From Actinoplanes ianthinogenes (GTDB lineage: Bacteria; Actinomycetota; Actinomycetes; Mycobacteriales; Micromonosporaceae): a DNA stretch of 64,000 bases. Position numbers and translations under genes: made by a program. This document shows positions 17,667-26,860 of this stretch, in pieces. The stretch's first letter is position 1. Every line of letters begins with the position of its first letter. Location: NCBI RefSeq assembly GCF_018324205.1, contig NZ_AP023356.1, positions 186,001-250,000 of the forward strand, in the 5' to 3' direction. The notes below the pieces were generated by a model. That model saw only the letters and a list, made by a program, of their open reading frames with translations. It had not been told where the DNA came from and ran no database searches.

Positions 17667-18161
17667 TCAAGCGAAGCCCGAGTCTTCATCGAGCAAAAGC
17701 CCTAATTCGTCTATCAGCGAAGAAAAGGCCGGGGCGACAACCCGCCAGCTCATACGACTGGGCTCGGTCCAGATATCACTCGCTACGACTCGCGGATCCG
17801 AAGCGTTTGTTCGATAGTCAAGTGCGACTGCGGTGTCGTCGCCTGCATATTTGGCCACGGCGATGAAGAATGCCTTGTCCACGTCCAGCCAGGGCAGCGA
17901 GACGGGGGCGGTCGGAGAACCTCGGACGAGACTGAAGATGTGAGCTGTCGTCTCGTCTTCGACCAGGTGGTCGAGTGCGCCGGACCGGCGCTCCATGTCG
18001 TGCACAGTGGCGAGAAAGTCCAACTCGTCAGCGAACCAGGGCATCGTTCGAGCAAGCGCATCCTCGCCAGGGTGCCGCCACGCGCCACGGTGCAGCAAGC
18101 GGAGTAGCAATTCGGGTACGACGAGGCCACGCACTCGCACCGTCGGCGTGTCACTGACCAT
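17667..18161 (-). CDS. SMI1/KNR4 (SUKH)-like protein (probable)
   Basis: Protein of 164 residues with features of the SUKH superfamily: an N-terminal PELLLRLLHRGAW helix and a central VSLPWLDVDKAFFIAVAKYAGDDTAVALDYRT segment (quoted in parts) where an acidic strand precedes the WRVVAPAFSSLIDELG helix. SUKH proteins are best known as immunity proteins of polymorphic toxins, but many are orphan; no toxin gene lies next to it. A GAGGAAG ribosome binding site lies about eight bases before the ATG at 18161. GC content is visibly lower than in neighbouring genes. Confidence 0.5.
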   Translation of the reverse strand: MVSDTPTVRVRGLVVPELLLRLLHRGAWRHPGEDALARTMPWFADELDFLATVHDMERRSGALDHLVEDETTAHIFSLVRGSPTAPVSLPWLDVDKAFFIAVAKYAGDDTAVALDYRTNASDPRVVASDIWTEPSRMSWRVVAPAFSSLIDELGLLLDEDSGFA

Positions 18162-18340
18162 GCACAGTCTTCCTCGCCTGCCGTCGGATGACGCGGGGAG
18201 TATCCCATCGATGCATGAGGCTGGCCGTCAGGTACGGATCGTGCAGCCCGGTCCTGGCGGCAGGCGGAGCCTACGCCGCCGGGCTGAGCCGGCGACGAGC
18301 CGGTGGCCGCTGATGTCACCACGGATCTCCAGCAGGTAGC

Positions 18341-19096
18341 GTGAGCCCGATGAAGCGGGCCGTGATCTGCGCACTGGTCGTGGTGGCGACAGTGCTGCCC
18401 GCCGCACCGGCCGCCGCCGTCTCGGTGCCGGATCGGCTGGCGCACGTCGGCAACGCCCGGCAGCTGATCGTGGTGACCGGCAAGAGCTGGTCGTCGACGT
18501 ACGCCACGCTGCGGGCCTACCAGCGCGGGACGGACGGCAAGTGGCGGCAGGTGTTCGCCGCGATGCCGGCCCGCAGTGGGTACGGCGGCTGGGCGTGGGC
18601 GGCGCAGCGGGTGCAGGACACCGGGGAGACGCCGGTCGGCACGTTCACCATCACCCGGGCGTTCGGGGTGCGGGCGGACCCGGGGACGCGGTTGCCGTAC
18701 CGGAAGGTCGACGCCAACGACTACTGGGTCGGCGATCGGCGTGACCCGCAGACCTACAACGTCTTCCAGCCGTCCGCCTCGAAGCACCGCACCTGGCGCA
18801 TCTCCCAGGCCGAGCGGCTGGCCGCATACCCCACCCAGTACGCCTACGCCGCGGTCATCAACTTCAACCGGCCGGCCGGCGTGCACTGGAACGCCGAGCT
18901 CGGCGAGTACGTCACCAGCACCCCGTCCCACGTCGGCCGCGGCTCGGCCGTCTTCCTGCACGTCAACGGCAAGGGCTCGACCGCCGGCTGCGTCTCGGTC
19001 AGCCGGGCGAACCTGGTCCGGCTGCTGAAGTGGCTGCGCCCGGCCCAGCACCCGCGGATCGTGATGGGCCCGGCCGCGGTCATCACCCAGGCGTGA
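18341..19096 (+). CDS. Secreted L,D-transpeptidase-like protein (YkuD-like)
   Basis: Exported protein of about 251 residues. An N-terminal signal peptide (VICALVVVATVLPAAPAAA, cleaved near residue 26) is followed by a beta-rich catalytic domain. The active-site motif is FLHVNGKGSTAGCVSVSRA, where His and the Cys of STAGCVS form the L,D-transpeptidase/carboxypeptidase catalytic pair. The upstream part TGETPVGTFTITRAFG matches the substrate-channel strand of this family. It most likely acts on peptidoglycan cross-links or stem peptides outside the membrane. GTG at 18341 has an AGG five bases upstream; ATG at 18350 is an alternative. Confidence 0.87.
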   Translation: MSPMKRAVICALVVVATVLPAAPAAAVSVPDRLAHVGNARQLIVVTGKSWSSTYATLRAYQRGTDGKWRQVFAAMPARSGYGGWAWAAQRVQDTGETPVGTFTITRAFGVRADPGTRLPYRKVDANDYWVGDRRDPQTYNVFQPSASKHRTWRISQAERLAAYPTQYAYAAVINFNRPAGVHWNAELGEYVTSTPSHVGRGSAVFLHVNGKGSTAGCVSVSRANLVRLLKWLRPAQHPRIVMGPAAVITQA

Positions 19097-19943
19097 CCAG
19101 CGCCTCGCCGCGCGCGGTGCGCACGTAGAAGACCTGACGCCCGGCCCGCCGCCGGGCGACCAGCCCCGCGGTGACCAGGCGGGCCAGGTGGGCGGAGATC
19201 CCTCCGGCGGCCAGTCCGGTACGCCGGGCCAGCGACGTGGTCGTCGACGGTGTCGCCAGCTCGGCCAGCAGGGTCGCCCGGGCCCGCCCGAGCACCGCGG
19301 CGAGATCGGCGGCGGGCGCGTCGTCGTGCCACATCGCGCCGACGCCGCGCGCCGGGTATCGCAGCACCGGTGCCCACGGCTCGGCCGCCTTGACGAAGAC
19401 GTTCGGCCAGGCGAACAGGGACGGCACGAGGACCAGGCCGCGACCGCCCAGCACGAAGTCCAGTGCCGGGCCGGGCCGGTTCACCGACAGGACGTCGTCC
19501 GCCCAGGAGATCGTGGGCGCGAGCTCCGGGAACATCGCCTGTGGACCGGCGTCGGCCAGCCGTCGCGCCCGGAACATGACGTCGGCCTCCAGGATGCCGC
19601 GCATCCGGTCCCAGTAGGGCGCGAGGGCGAGATCCCAGTAGGCCCGCATCTGGTCGCCGTGCCCGGACGCCTCGAACTCGGCCGCCGGATCCGCGATCGG
19701 GGTCCGCGGCGCCGGCGCGAGGAAGCCGGGCAGGTGCCGCTCCGGGGTCAGCACGAGATCGCGCAGCTCGCGCAGCCCCGGCGCGGCCAGCACGGCGTCC
19801 CGGTGCCGGGTCACCCAGGGCAGGTGCACCGCGTGCGCGCCGGGGTCGCGCAGCACCCGCAGGCTCGCGACGACCTCCCAGGCGGGCGAGATCGCGAACC
19901 GGACCCCGGCGAGGTCGGCCGGTGACATCGACATCCGCAGCAT
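19083..19943 (-). CDS. ArsR-type winged-helix regulator with DUF5937-like N-terminal domain
   Basis: Protein of 286 residues. The C-terminal 80 residues are an ArsR-type winged helix (LLAELATPSTTTSLARRTGLAAGGISAHLARLVTAGLV quoted in parts, then the wing RRRAGRQVFYVRT). The first 200 residues form a domain seen only in actinobacterial regulators, here with the entry FAISPAWEVVASLRVL. The 3' end overlaps the convergent L,D-transpeptidase gene by 14 bases. It diverges from the MFS gene at 20007, 63 bases away, its likely target. It is a paralogue of the regulator at 40427, which has the same N-terminal entry. Confidence 0.85.
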   Translation of the reverse strand: MLRMSMSPADLAGVRFAISPAWEVVASLRVLRDPGAHAVHLPWVTRHRDAVLAAPGLRELRDLVLTPERHLPGFLAPAPRTPIADPAAEFEASGHGDQMRAYWDLALAPYWDRMRGILEADVMFRARRLADAGPQAMFPELAPTISWADDVLSVNRPGPALDFVLGGRGLVLVPSLFAWPNVFVKAAEPWAPVLRYPARGVGAMWHDDAPAADLAAVLGRARATLLAELATPSTTTSLARRTGLAAGGISAHLARLVTAGLVARRRAGRQVFYVRTARGEALVTPG

Positions 19944-20006
19944 CGAGGATTCACTCTAGACCGAATCTTTGGTACGCCCCGGCCACCGTCCCGGACGCTC
20001 CCGGGC

Positions 20007-21226
20007 ATGTCCCGTGACTTCACCCGCTACCTCGTCGCCGCCATCGCCGCGAAAGGGGGCGTCAACCTCGCCAAGGTCGCCGTCCCGCTGGTCGCGATCA
20101 CCTCGCTCGGCGCCGGGCCGGGCCAGGCCGGTGCCCTCGCCGCCGCCGGCACCGCGCCGTTCCTGCTGTTCGGGCTGCCGGCCGGCGCCTGGCTGGACCG
20201 GGTCGCCCGGCGGCCGGTGATGGTCGCCGCGGACCTGGTCCGGTTCGTCCTGCTCGCCTCGGTGCCGGTCGCGGGCGCGGGCGCGCGCTGACCATGGCGC
20301 AGCTCTGGCCGGTCGTGTTCCTCACCGGCGTCGCGACCGTCTTCTTCGACCTGGCCGCGCAGAGTCACCTGCCGGACCTGGTCGGCGACCGGCGCCGGTT
20401 GATCGCGGCCAACGGGCGGCTGGCGACCGTCGACCAACTGGCCCTGATCGGCGGCCCGGTGCTGGCCGGGTGGCTGATCGGCCTGTCGACGGCGTCGGTG
20501 GTCCTGATCGCGACGGCCTGCGGCTACCTGTGGTCGGCACTCTGGATCCGGCGGATCGAGTGCCCCGAGCCCCGTCCGGCGGTGACCCGCCGCTCGCTGG
20601 TGGCCGAGATGCGCGACGGGCTGTCGTTCGTCCGTCGTGACCGGACGCTGCGGGCGATCGCCGCGGCCGGCGCCCTGGTGAACTTCGCGACCTCGGGCAT
20701 CGTGGCGATGCTGCCGCTGGTGCTCGCCGACGAGCGCGACCTGAGTCTCCTACTGAGCGCCGGTGGTGTCGGCGGCCTGCTGGCGGCCCTGATCGCGAGG
20801 CGGTTCCCGGGCGGCCGCCCGGTGCTCGCGATCGGACTGGCCATCGTGCCCGCGGCGCTGCTGCTGCCGTTCGCCGGCCGGCCGGTTCCGGTGCCGCTCG
20901 CCGCCCTGGCCTGGGCCGTGGTGATCTTCAAGGTGGGCTTCGACGCCGTGGTGCTGATGTCGTTCCGGCAGATGGTCACGCCGCCCGCGCTGCTGGGCCG
21001 GGTCAGCGGCACGCTGCGGGTGATCTTCAGCGGGGCGCTCACGCTCGGCGCCGGGACCGCCGGGCTGGTCGGTGCCCACGCCGGGCCGCGGGCGGCCGTC
21101 GGGGTGGCCGGCATCGCACTGGCCGTCGTCTGGGTGCCGATTCTGCGGTCACCGCTGCGCGCCGCTCGACTGCACGGCGGGAGGGACGGCGGGATGCGTG
21201 CTCAGGCCGTACCGGAAGCGCCATGA
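20007..21226 (+). pseudogene. MFS transporter gene, frameshifted
   Basis: Two adjacent frames together encode one major-facilitator permease of about 400 residues. The first (20007-20291) gives helices 1-3 with the A-loop signature GAWLDRVARRPVMVAADLVR. The second (from about 20294) resumes at MAQLWPVVFLTGVATVFFD and covers the other helices. The break is in the tract GCGGGCGCGGGCGCGCGC at about 20273-20290: removing one CG dinucleotide restores VAGAGALTMAQLW in frame. This is either a slippage mutation that inactivates the exporter or a sequence error. The gene is divergent from the ArsR-type regulator. Homologues of this Bcr/EntS-like class export drugs or siderophores. Confidence 0.8.
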
Positions 21227-21322
21227 CGGCGACCACGACGGGCCCGCCGCGCGCCCGCGGCCCGGTGTGGTTGACGGCACTTCTATCCTGGGTCGATCCA
21301 ACGTCGGAATCGAAGGCCCACG

Positions 21323-21955
21323 ATGAGCAGCCGCCGGGTTCGCAGTGAGCAGGTCGAGCAGACCAGGGACACCATGCTGCGCACCGCCGAGCGCCTGTTC
21401 GCCGAGCACGGTGTCGCCTCGGTGTCGAACCGGCAGATCAGCGAGGCGTCCGGGCAGGGCAACAACGCCGCGGTCAACTACCACTTCGGGACCAAGTCCG
21501 ATCTGGTCCGGGAGATCGTCCGGCGGCACGCCGGTCCGATGGAGGAGATCCGGCGTGGCCTGCTGGAACGCTATTCCGGCAGCACCGAGCTGCGGGACTG
21601 GGTCACCTGCGTGGTCCGCTCGATCACCGACCACCTGGACGCGCTGGGCCACCCGAGTTGGTACGCGCGGTTCGCCGCCCAGCTGATCACCGAGCCGGCC
21701 CTGCGCGAGCTGGCCGCCGCCGAGATCGCCGAGGCGCCGATGTTCCTGGCCGTGCTCGACGCGCTGCACGCCTGCCTGCCCGATCTGCCGCCCGAGGTGC
21801 GCCACGAGCGCGACGACATGGCGCACACCCTGATCCTGCATTTCTGCGCGCAGCGTGAGCGCTCCGGCACGCCCCGCTGGTCGGCCACCGCAGCAGCGCT
21901 CATCGATGCCGTCGACGGGCTCTACCGGGCGCCGTCCCGTCAGTCAGTGGCCTAG
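21323..21955 (+). CDS. TetR-family transcriptional regulator
   Basis: Regulator of 210 residues. The DNA-binding domain holds TMLRTAERLFAEHGVASVS, then RQISEASGQGNNAAVNYHF with the recognition helix in the NNAAVNYHFG segment, typical of the AcrR/YcdC-like branch. The helical C-terminal half is the ligand domain. It lies 87 bases upstream of, and in the same direction as, the Baeyer-Villiger monooxygenase gene. A weak inverted repeat CAACT-N10-AGTTG sits at 21960-21979 in that gap and could be an operator. No ribosome binding site stands out. Confidence 0.88.
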   Translation: MSSRRVRSEQVEQTRDTMLRTAERLFAEHGVASVSNRQISEASGQGNNAAVNYHFGTKSDLVREIVRRHAGPMEEIRRGLLERYSGSTELRDWVTCVVRSITDHLDALGHPSWYARFAAQLITEPALRELAAAEIAEAPMFLAVLDALHACLPDLPPEVRHERDDMAHTLILHFCAQRERSGTPRWSATAAALIDAVDGLYRAPSRQSVA

Positions 21956-22042
21956 ATCACAACTTCGATCAAGCAGTTGCTTTAAATTCGGGCCTTGGGT
22001 TGGCTACCCCGTACCGGACGAACCCCGTGAAAGGGCCCACCC

Positions 22043-23824
22043 ATGTCCCCCACTCCCCTTAGCGGTCAACCTCACCGTTACCGGCCGGCGGAGCTCGATG
22101 CCCTGCGCGCTCGCTACCAGCACGAACGTGACCGTCGCATCCGTCCGGAAGGCACCGCGCAGTACCGGCGGGCGGCCGGCGAGTTCGGCCACTACGCCAA
22201 GGATCCGTACACCCCGTGGACCGAGCGGGAGACCCGGCACGACCGGGTCGAGGTGGTCGTCATCGGTGGCGGCTTCGGTGGGCTGCTCACCGGCGCCCGG
22301 CTGCGGCAGGCCGGCGTCAAGGACATCCGGGTGATCGACGAGGCCGGTGACTTCGGCGGCACGTGGTACTGGAACCGCTACCCCGGCATCCACTGCGACA
22401 TCGAGGCGACCGTCTACATGCCGCTGCTGGAGGAGGTCGGCTACGTCCCGAAGTGGCGTTACGCCCCCGGCGAGGAGATCCGGCAGCACTGCGTCGCGAT
22501 CGCCGAGAAGTTCGACCTCTACTCCGACGCGCTGTTCCACACCCGGGTCGTCGAGCTGCGGTGGGACGACGAGGCCACCCTGTGGACGGTGACGACCGAC
22601 CGCGGCGACGAGTTCCAGACCCGGTACGTGACGGTCTCGTCCGGCACGCTCACCCAGCCGAAGCTGCCCGGTGTCCCGGGCATCGAGAAGTTCTCCGGGC
22701 ACACCTTCCACACCGGCCGCTGGGATCAGCACTACGACCTGACCGGCAAGCGGGTCGCGGTGGTCGGCACCGGCGCCACCGGCATCCAGGTGATCCCGCA
22801 CGTCGCCGAGGCGGCCGAGCACCTGTACGTCTTCCAGCGCACCCCGTCCACCGTCGACGTCCGCGGCAACCGGCCGATCGACCCGGAGTGGGCCGCCTCG
22901 CTGAAGCCCGGCTGGCAGCAGGAGCGCCTGGACAACTTCCTCACCATCGTGACCGGTGGCCACGCCGACCAGGACCTGATCGACGACGGCTGGACCGCGA
23001 CCGCCAAGCTCCAGCGCCAGATGCTCACCGGCACGCTCGACCGCACGATCTCCGCCGAGGAGCGCGACCACCTCGACGAACTCGCCGACTTCCGCAAGAT
23101 GGACGAGATCCGGGACCGGGTCGACAGCATCGTCGAGGACCCGGCCACCGCGGAGGCGCTCAAGCCGTGGTACCGCTACATGTGCAAGCGGCCCACGTTC
23201 AGCGACTTCTACCTGCAGACCTTCAACCGGCCGAACGTGACGCTGGTCGACACCGCCGACTTCGGCGGCATCACCGCGATGACGTCGTCCGGGATCGTGG
23301 TCGGTGAGCAGGAGTACGAGGTCGACTGCATCATCTTCGCCACCGGATTCGAGGTCGGCATCTCCGGCGTCGTCTCCGGCACCCTGCCGGTCTACGGCCG
23401 GGGCGGCCAGCAGCTGCTGCACTACTGGGCCCGCGGCCCGCGTACGCTGCACGGCTTCTACACCCACGGCTTCCCGAACCTGTTCCATCTCGGTGCGCTC
23501 CAGAACGCCGCCGCGGTCAACTTCGTGCACGTGCTCCAGGAGCAGGCCACCCACATCGCCGCGGTGATCGCGGAGGCGGAGCGGCGCGGCGCCCGCCGGG
23601 TGGAGCCGAGCCTGGAGGCCGAGGAGGGCTGGATCGCGACGATCCGCGAGACGGCGCCGGACAACTTCACGTTCCAGGCCGAGTGCACCCCGGGTTACTA
23701 CAACGGCGAGGGCAAGCCGCGCCCGGTGAACAACTCGTTCGGCCCCGGCCCGGTCGTCTTCCACGAGCTGCTGCGCAGCTGGCGCGCGGAGGGCGGGATG
23801 GACGAGGTCCTCGCCGCCGGCTGA
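22043..23824 (+). CDS. Baeyer-Villiger monooxygenase (type I, FAD/NADPH)
   Basis: Flavoprotein of 593 residues that inserts oxygen next to a ketone carbonyl to give esters or lactones. The FAD Rossmann motif GGGFGG is at 75-80, followed by GDFGGTWYWNRYPGIHCD, the ATG-like segment typical of the PAMO/CHMO group. The BVMO fingerprint FxGxxxHxxxW(P/D) is met by FSGHTFHTGRWD. The NADPH Rossmann motif VVGTGATGIQ follows, and the C-terminal part contains IIFATGFEVG. An N-terminal extension of about 65 residues is typical of this clade. GTGAAAGGG upstream of ATG 22043 can serve as ribosome binding site. The TetR gene upstream is its probable regulator. Substrate unknown. Confidence 0.93.
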   Translation: MSPTPLSGQPHRYRPAELDALRARYQHERDRRIRPEGTAQYRRAAGEFGHYAKDPYTPWTERETRHDRVEVVVIGGGFGGLLTGARLRQAGVKDIRVIDEAGDFGGTWYWNRYPGIHCDIEATVYMPLLEEVGYVPKWRYAPGEEIRQHCVAIAEKFDLYSDALFHTRVVELRWDDEATLWTVTTDRGDEFQTRYVTVSSGTLTQPKLPGVPGIEKFSGHTFHTGRWDQHYDLTGKRVAVVGTGATGIQVIPHVAEAAEHLYVFQRTPSTVDVRGNRPIDPEWAASLKPGWQQERLDNFLTIVTGGHADQDLIDDGWTATAKLQRQMLTGTLDRTISAEERDHLDELADFRKMDEIRDRVDSIVEDPATAEALKPWYRYMCKRPTFSDFYLQTFNRPNVTLVDTADFGGITAMTSSGIVVGEQEYEVDCIIFATGFEVGISGVVSGTLPVYGRGGQQLLHYWARGPRTLHGFYTHGFPNLFHLGALQNAAAVNFVHVLQEQATHIAAVIAEAERRGARRVEPSLEAEEGWIATIRETAPDNFTFQAECTPGYYNGEGKPRPVNNSFGPGPVVFHELLRSWRAEGGMDEVLAAG

Positions 23825-23876
23825 TCGGACGCCGCCTCCGGCGCCGTGCCCTCCGGGAGAGCGCTCTTCACCAGAG

Positions 23877-23915
23877 CCTTTTCGGTACGCCTTTTCGGTA
23901 CGCCTTTTCGGTACG
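23877..23915. repeat. Three tandem copies of a 13-bp repeat
   Basis: Three head-to-tail copies of CCTTTTCGGTACG lie in the 103-base gap between the monooxygenase and the convergent diguanylate cyclase gene. Single copies of related TTTTCGGTACG/TTCCGTACG words occur elsewhere in the window, for example near 6877 and 43825. No stem is formed by the repeat alone. Confidence 0.85.
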
Positions 23916-23927
23916 GCCCCGGCCCGG

Positions 23928-25760
23928 CTACCCGAGCGTCGCCGCGAGCCGCGCCGTCCCGGCGGTCTCCGGTGTGCCCACCACCCCGGCGGCCTCCAGC
24001 GCGAGGAACTCGTCGACCGCCCGGGGGTGGAACTGCACCCCGCGGCAGCGCCGCAGCTCGGCCCGGCACTGCTCCGCGGAGAGTGCCGGGTGCTCGGGGC
24101 ACGCGGTGCGCATCAGCGCCCACGCGGCGCAGACACCGGCCACCATGCTGGCCGGCAGGCCCGGTTCCTCCGCGTGGCGCCGCACGGCCTCGTTCACCAG
24201 CGCGGTCCAGCGCTGGATCTGCCGGTCGAGGTCGGCCGGAGCGCTGCTAGCCGGCGTGGCCGCGATGGGCTGCTCCGCATCCCCCATGACCACGCGGTTG
24301 CGGCCGCCGCGTTTCGCCGCGTACAGCGCGCTGTCGGCGGTCAGGAGCAGTTCCTCGGTGGACGCCGTGCCGGGCAGCGCGGCGGCGCCGACCGAGACGG
24401 TCACGGTGATCGCCGTACGGCCGTCGACGAGCACCGGAGCGCCGGCGATCCGCGCCCGCACGAGCTCGGCCTGTGCCGCCAGCCCGTCCGGTGCCGCACC
24501 GGTCACCAGCACCGCGAACTCCTCGCCGCCGAACCGGGCGACCACGTCGGTGTCGCGGCACGCGTCGCGCAGCCGGCGTGCCACCTCCCTGAGCACCTGA
24601 TCGCCGGCCGGGTGGCCGTACGTGTCGTTGATGTGCTTGAAGTGGTCCACGTCCACCAGGAGCATCGCGAGCGAGCCGTCCTGCCGGGCCGCCCGCTCGC
24701 TCTCCGCGCGCAGCGCGTCGGAAAGGTAGCGACGGGTGTAGATGCCGGTGAGGTCGTCGGTCATGGCGATCCGGCGCTGCGCCGCGATCAGGCCCGCCAT
24801 GCGCGTGAGCATCAGCAGGAACAGCACGGCCGAGGCGGTCACCACGACGAGGTCCGAACTCGCCGCGTGCCGCAGGTTCTGCACGGCCAGCACCACCGGA
24901 GCCACCAGGGTGGCGATCGCCAGCAGCACCACGCGGTACAGCGTCGCGCCGGACCGGCCGTCCACCGGCTCGGCGACCCGCCGCATCGACGGGTGCAACG
25001 CGGCCGCGCCGAGCGCGAGGTAACTGACCAGGTACACCGCGTCCGACCACTCGCCGTTCTGGTAGACCCCGTGCAGGGTCAGCAGGCCGTACGCGGTGTC
25101 GGCGAACAGCGTCAGACCGAGGTACGCCAGCAGCAGTTGGTAGGAGGCCTGCCGGGCCCCGCCACCGAGCACCAGCCGGATCGCCACGGTGAGCACGCAC
25201 AGATCCATGACCGGATAGATCGTGGCCGCCGCGCGGTCCAGCGCGGAGAAGCCCGGCGCGGCGACGGCGGGGTGGATGAGGAACACCCACCACAGCACCG
25301 CGGCGGCCACCGCGAGGATCGCGGTGTCGACCAGCGCGGCGGTGTTGCGCTGGGGCGTGCGCCGGCGTCCCAGCAGCACGAGCGCGGCGCCGGCGCACAC
25401 GTACTGCGAGAGGTACAGGACGTTGGCCAGCACGGGATAGTTGGTCTCGCTGCCGGTGGTGGCCACGAAGTAGGCGACGTCGCCGGCGGCGTACATCACC
25501 TGGCCGGCCCCGAACAGCCACCAGACCGCCCGGGCCGCCGGCCGGTGCAGCCGGATGCCCACCGCCATCGCGACCGCCGTGCCGGCGCTCACCAGGCAGT
25601 AGGACACCACCTGGGCGACGGCGTGCGACGCCGGGACGAGGAAGTGGCCGACGGCCGGCACCGCCGCGGCCAGCAACCACACGATCCACGCCCGCGATCG
25701 GGACGTGCGCACGGCCGGCGGGGCCGCTGCGGTCCGCGAGCCGCTGCTCGAAGATGTCAC
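23928..25760 (-). CDS. Membrane-bound diguanylate cyclase (GGDEF)
   Basis: Protein of 610 residues. The first 330 or so hold about nine or ten membrane helices with short loops, an uncharacterised sensor module. The GGDEF domain follows: DDLTGIYTRRYLSDALR, VDVDHFKHINDTYGH, and the active site GGEEF at 411-415. The allosteric product-binding I-site RxxD (RDTD) sits five residues before it, so feedback inhibition is likely. A further 115-residue helical tail after the catalytic domain (from about residue 500) carries RWTALVNEAVRRHAEEPG and is unusual for the class. The product would be cyclic di-GMP, which in sporulating actinomycetes acts on development. Confidence 0.9.
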   Translation of the reverse strand: MTSSSSGSRTAAAPPAVRTSRSRAWIVWLLAAAVPAVGHFLVPASHAVAQVVSYCLVSAGTAVAMAVGIRLHRPAARAVWWLFGAGQVMYAAGDVAYFVATTGSETNYPVLANVLYLSQYVCAGAALVLLGRRRTPQRNTAALVDTAILAVAAAVLWWVFLIHPAVAAPGFSALDRAAATIYPVMDLCVLTVAIRLVLGGGARQASYQLLLAYLGLTLFADTAYGLLTLHGVYQNGEWSDAVYLVSYLALGAAALHPSMRRVAEPVDGRSGATLYRVVLLAIATLVAPVVLAVQNLRHAASSDLVVVTASAVLFLLMLTRMAGLIAAQRRIAMTDDLTGIYTRRYLSDALRAESERAARQDGSLAMLLVDVDHFKHINDTYGHPAGDQVLREVARRLRDACRDTDVVARFGGEEFAVLVTGAAPDGLAAQAELVRARIAGAPVLVDGRTAITVTVSVGAAALPGTASTEELLLTADSALYAAKRGGRNRVVMGDAEQPIAATPASSAPADLDRQIQRWTALVNEAVRRHAEEPGLPASMVAGVCAAWALMRTACPEHPALSAEQCRAELRRCRGVQFHPRAVDEFLALEAAGVVGTPETAGTARLAATLG

Positions 25761-25836
25761 CGCGCCATGGCATCAGCCTCGCGTTGTCGATCGGGACCTT
25801 CCCGGTTGCCGGACGGTTGCTCGCGACGCGGGAGGC

Positions 25837-26709
25837 TCAGCGGTTGTGCTGGATGTGGGTGACGACGGCCTGGCGGCCGGCCCGTGCCTCGGGCACCGGC
25901 AGCAGCGGATAGACATGCAGCGCGCCGGGCTCCTCGTGATAGGTCAGCGCCACCTCGGGCGGCATCGCGTCCCGCAGTGCCCGGCAGTCGGCGAGCGTGA
26001 TGTCCCGGGTACCGACCAGGATCTGCACCGGCGGCAACCCGGCCAGCTCGCCGTGCAGCGGGCTGACCCGCGGGTCCTTCAGGGCGAGGCCGTCGGCCCA
26101 GGCCGCGGCCATCGGGCGCAGGCCGGGACGGACCAGCCACGGGTCGAAGGGCTGGATCGCGTCGATCTCCGGGTTGTCCATCGCCAGGTCCAGCCAGGGC
26201 GCCAGCAGGGTGAGCCCGCTGATCCCGGCACCGGCGGCCGCCTGGGCGGCCAGCAGGGCCAGCCCGCCGCCCGCGGAATCGCCCGCCAGGTAGCAGCGGC
26301 GGCCCTGGGCGACGAGGCCGGCGATCACCCTGGTGACGAAGTCGAGAGCCGTCAGCCCGTTGTGCGCCGGCGCCAGCCCGTAGATCGGGACGTGGACGTC
26401 GCAACCGGTACGCGCGGCGATCTCACCGATCAGCGACCAGTGCTCGCCGACGATCTCGCTGGTGTACGCCCCGCCGTGCAGATAGATCACCACGGTCCCG
26501 CTCGGCGACGGGCCGGCCTGGACCGTGTGGACGTCGAAGCCGTGGGCGCGCGAGCTGGTGACGGTGAACCGCTTCGTCAGCCGGGCCGGTGGTGCGGACG
26601 GGCCCTTGGGCCGGGCCAGGGTGCGCCGGCCGGCCTCCTCGGTGACGAATTTGCGGCGGTACGCCACCCGGGTGAACAGTCCCACGCCTCGCATCTGCCA
26701 ACTCGACAT
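25837..26709 (-). CDS. Alpha/beta hydrolase, HSL-type esterase
   Basis: Esterase of 290 residues in the hormone-sensitive-lipase family. The oxyanion-hole motif is YLHGGAYTSE, the nucleophile elbow is GDSAGGGLALL, and acid and base are provided by the Asp near VGTRDITLADC and the His in ALHVYPLL. A lid-like first 45 residues precede the core. The ATG at 26709 begins MSSWQMRGVG; in-frame residues upstream to 26898 run through the divergent promoter region and look non-coding. No signal peptide, so it acts in the cytoplasm on short-chain esters. The opposite gene is a secreted lamin-tail protein, apparently unrelated. Confidence 0.9.
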   Translation of the reverse strand: MSSWQMRGVGLFTRVAYRRKFVTEEAGRRTLARPKGPSAPPARLTKRFTVTSSRAHGFDVHTVQAGPSPSGTVVIYLHGGAYTSEIVGEHWSLIGEIAARTGCDVHVPIYGLAPAHNGLTALDFVTRVIAGLVAQGRRCYLAGDSAGGGLALLAAQAAAGAGISGLTLLAPWLDLAMDNPEIDAIQPFDPWLVRPGLRPMAAAWADGLALKDPRVSPLHGELAGLPPVQILVGTRDITLADCRALRDAMPPEVALTYHEEPGALHVYPLLPVPEARAGRQAVVTHIQHNR

Positions 26710-26860
26710 CGGACGACCGTGCCACCCGATCCGCCGTTGATCAAGTAGCCGAACGGTCAGCCTGATCCGGCCCGACACACCATCGATTCCCATTCTTCGC
26801 GGCCCTGGGTAACGCGAGAATGGCAGGCGCCACCGACCATTTTCGGAAAGGGATTCATTG

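Noticed and set aside
22004..23764. Long minus-strand frame opposite the monooxygenase
   Set aside because: Arg/Val/Gly-rich antisense frame; the plus strand encodes a complete Baeyer-Villiger monooxygenase.
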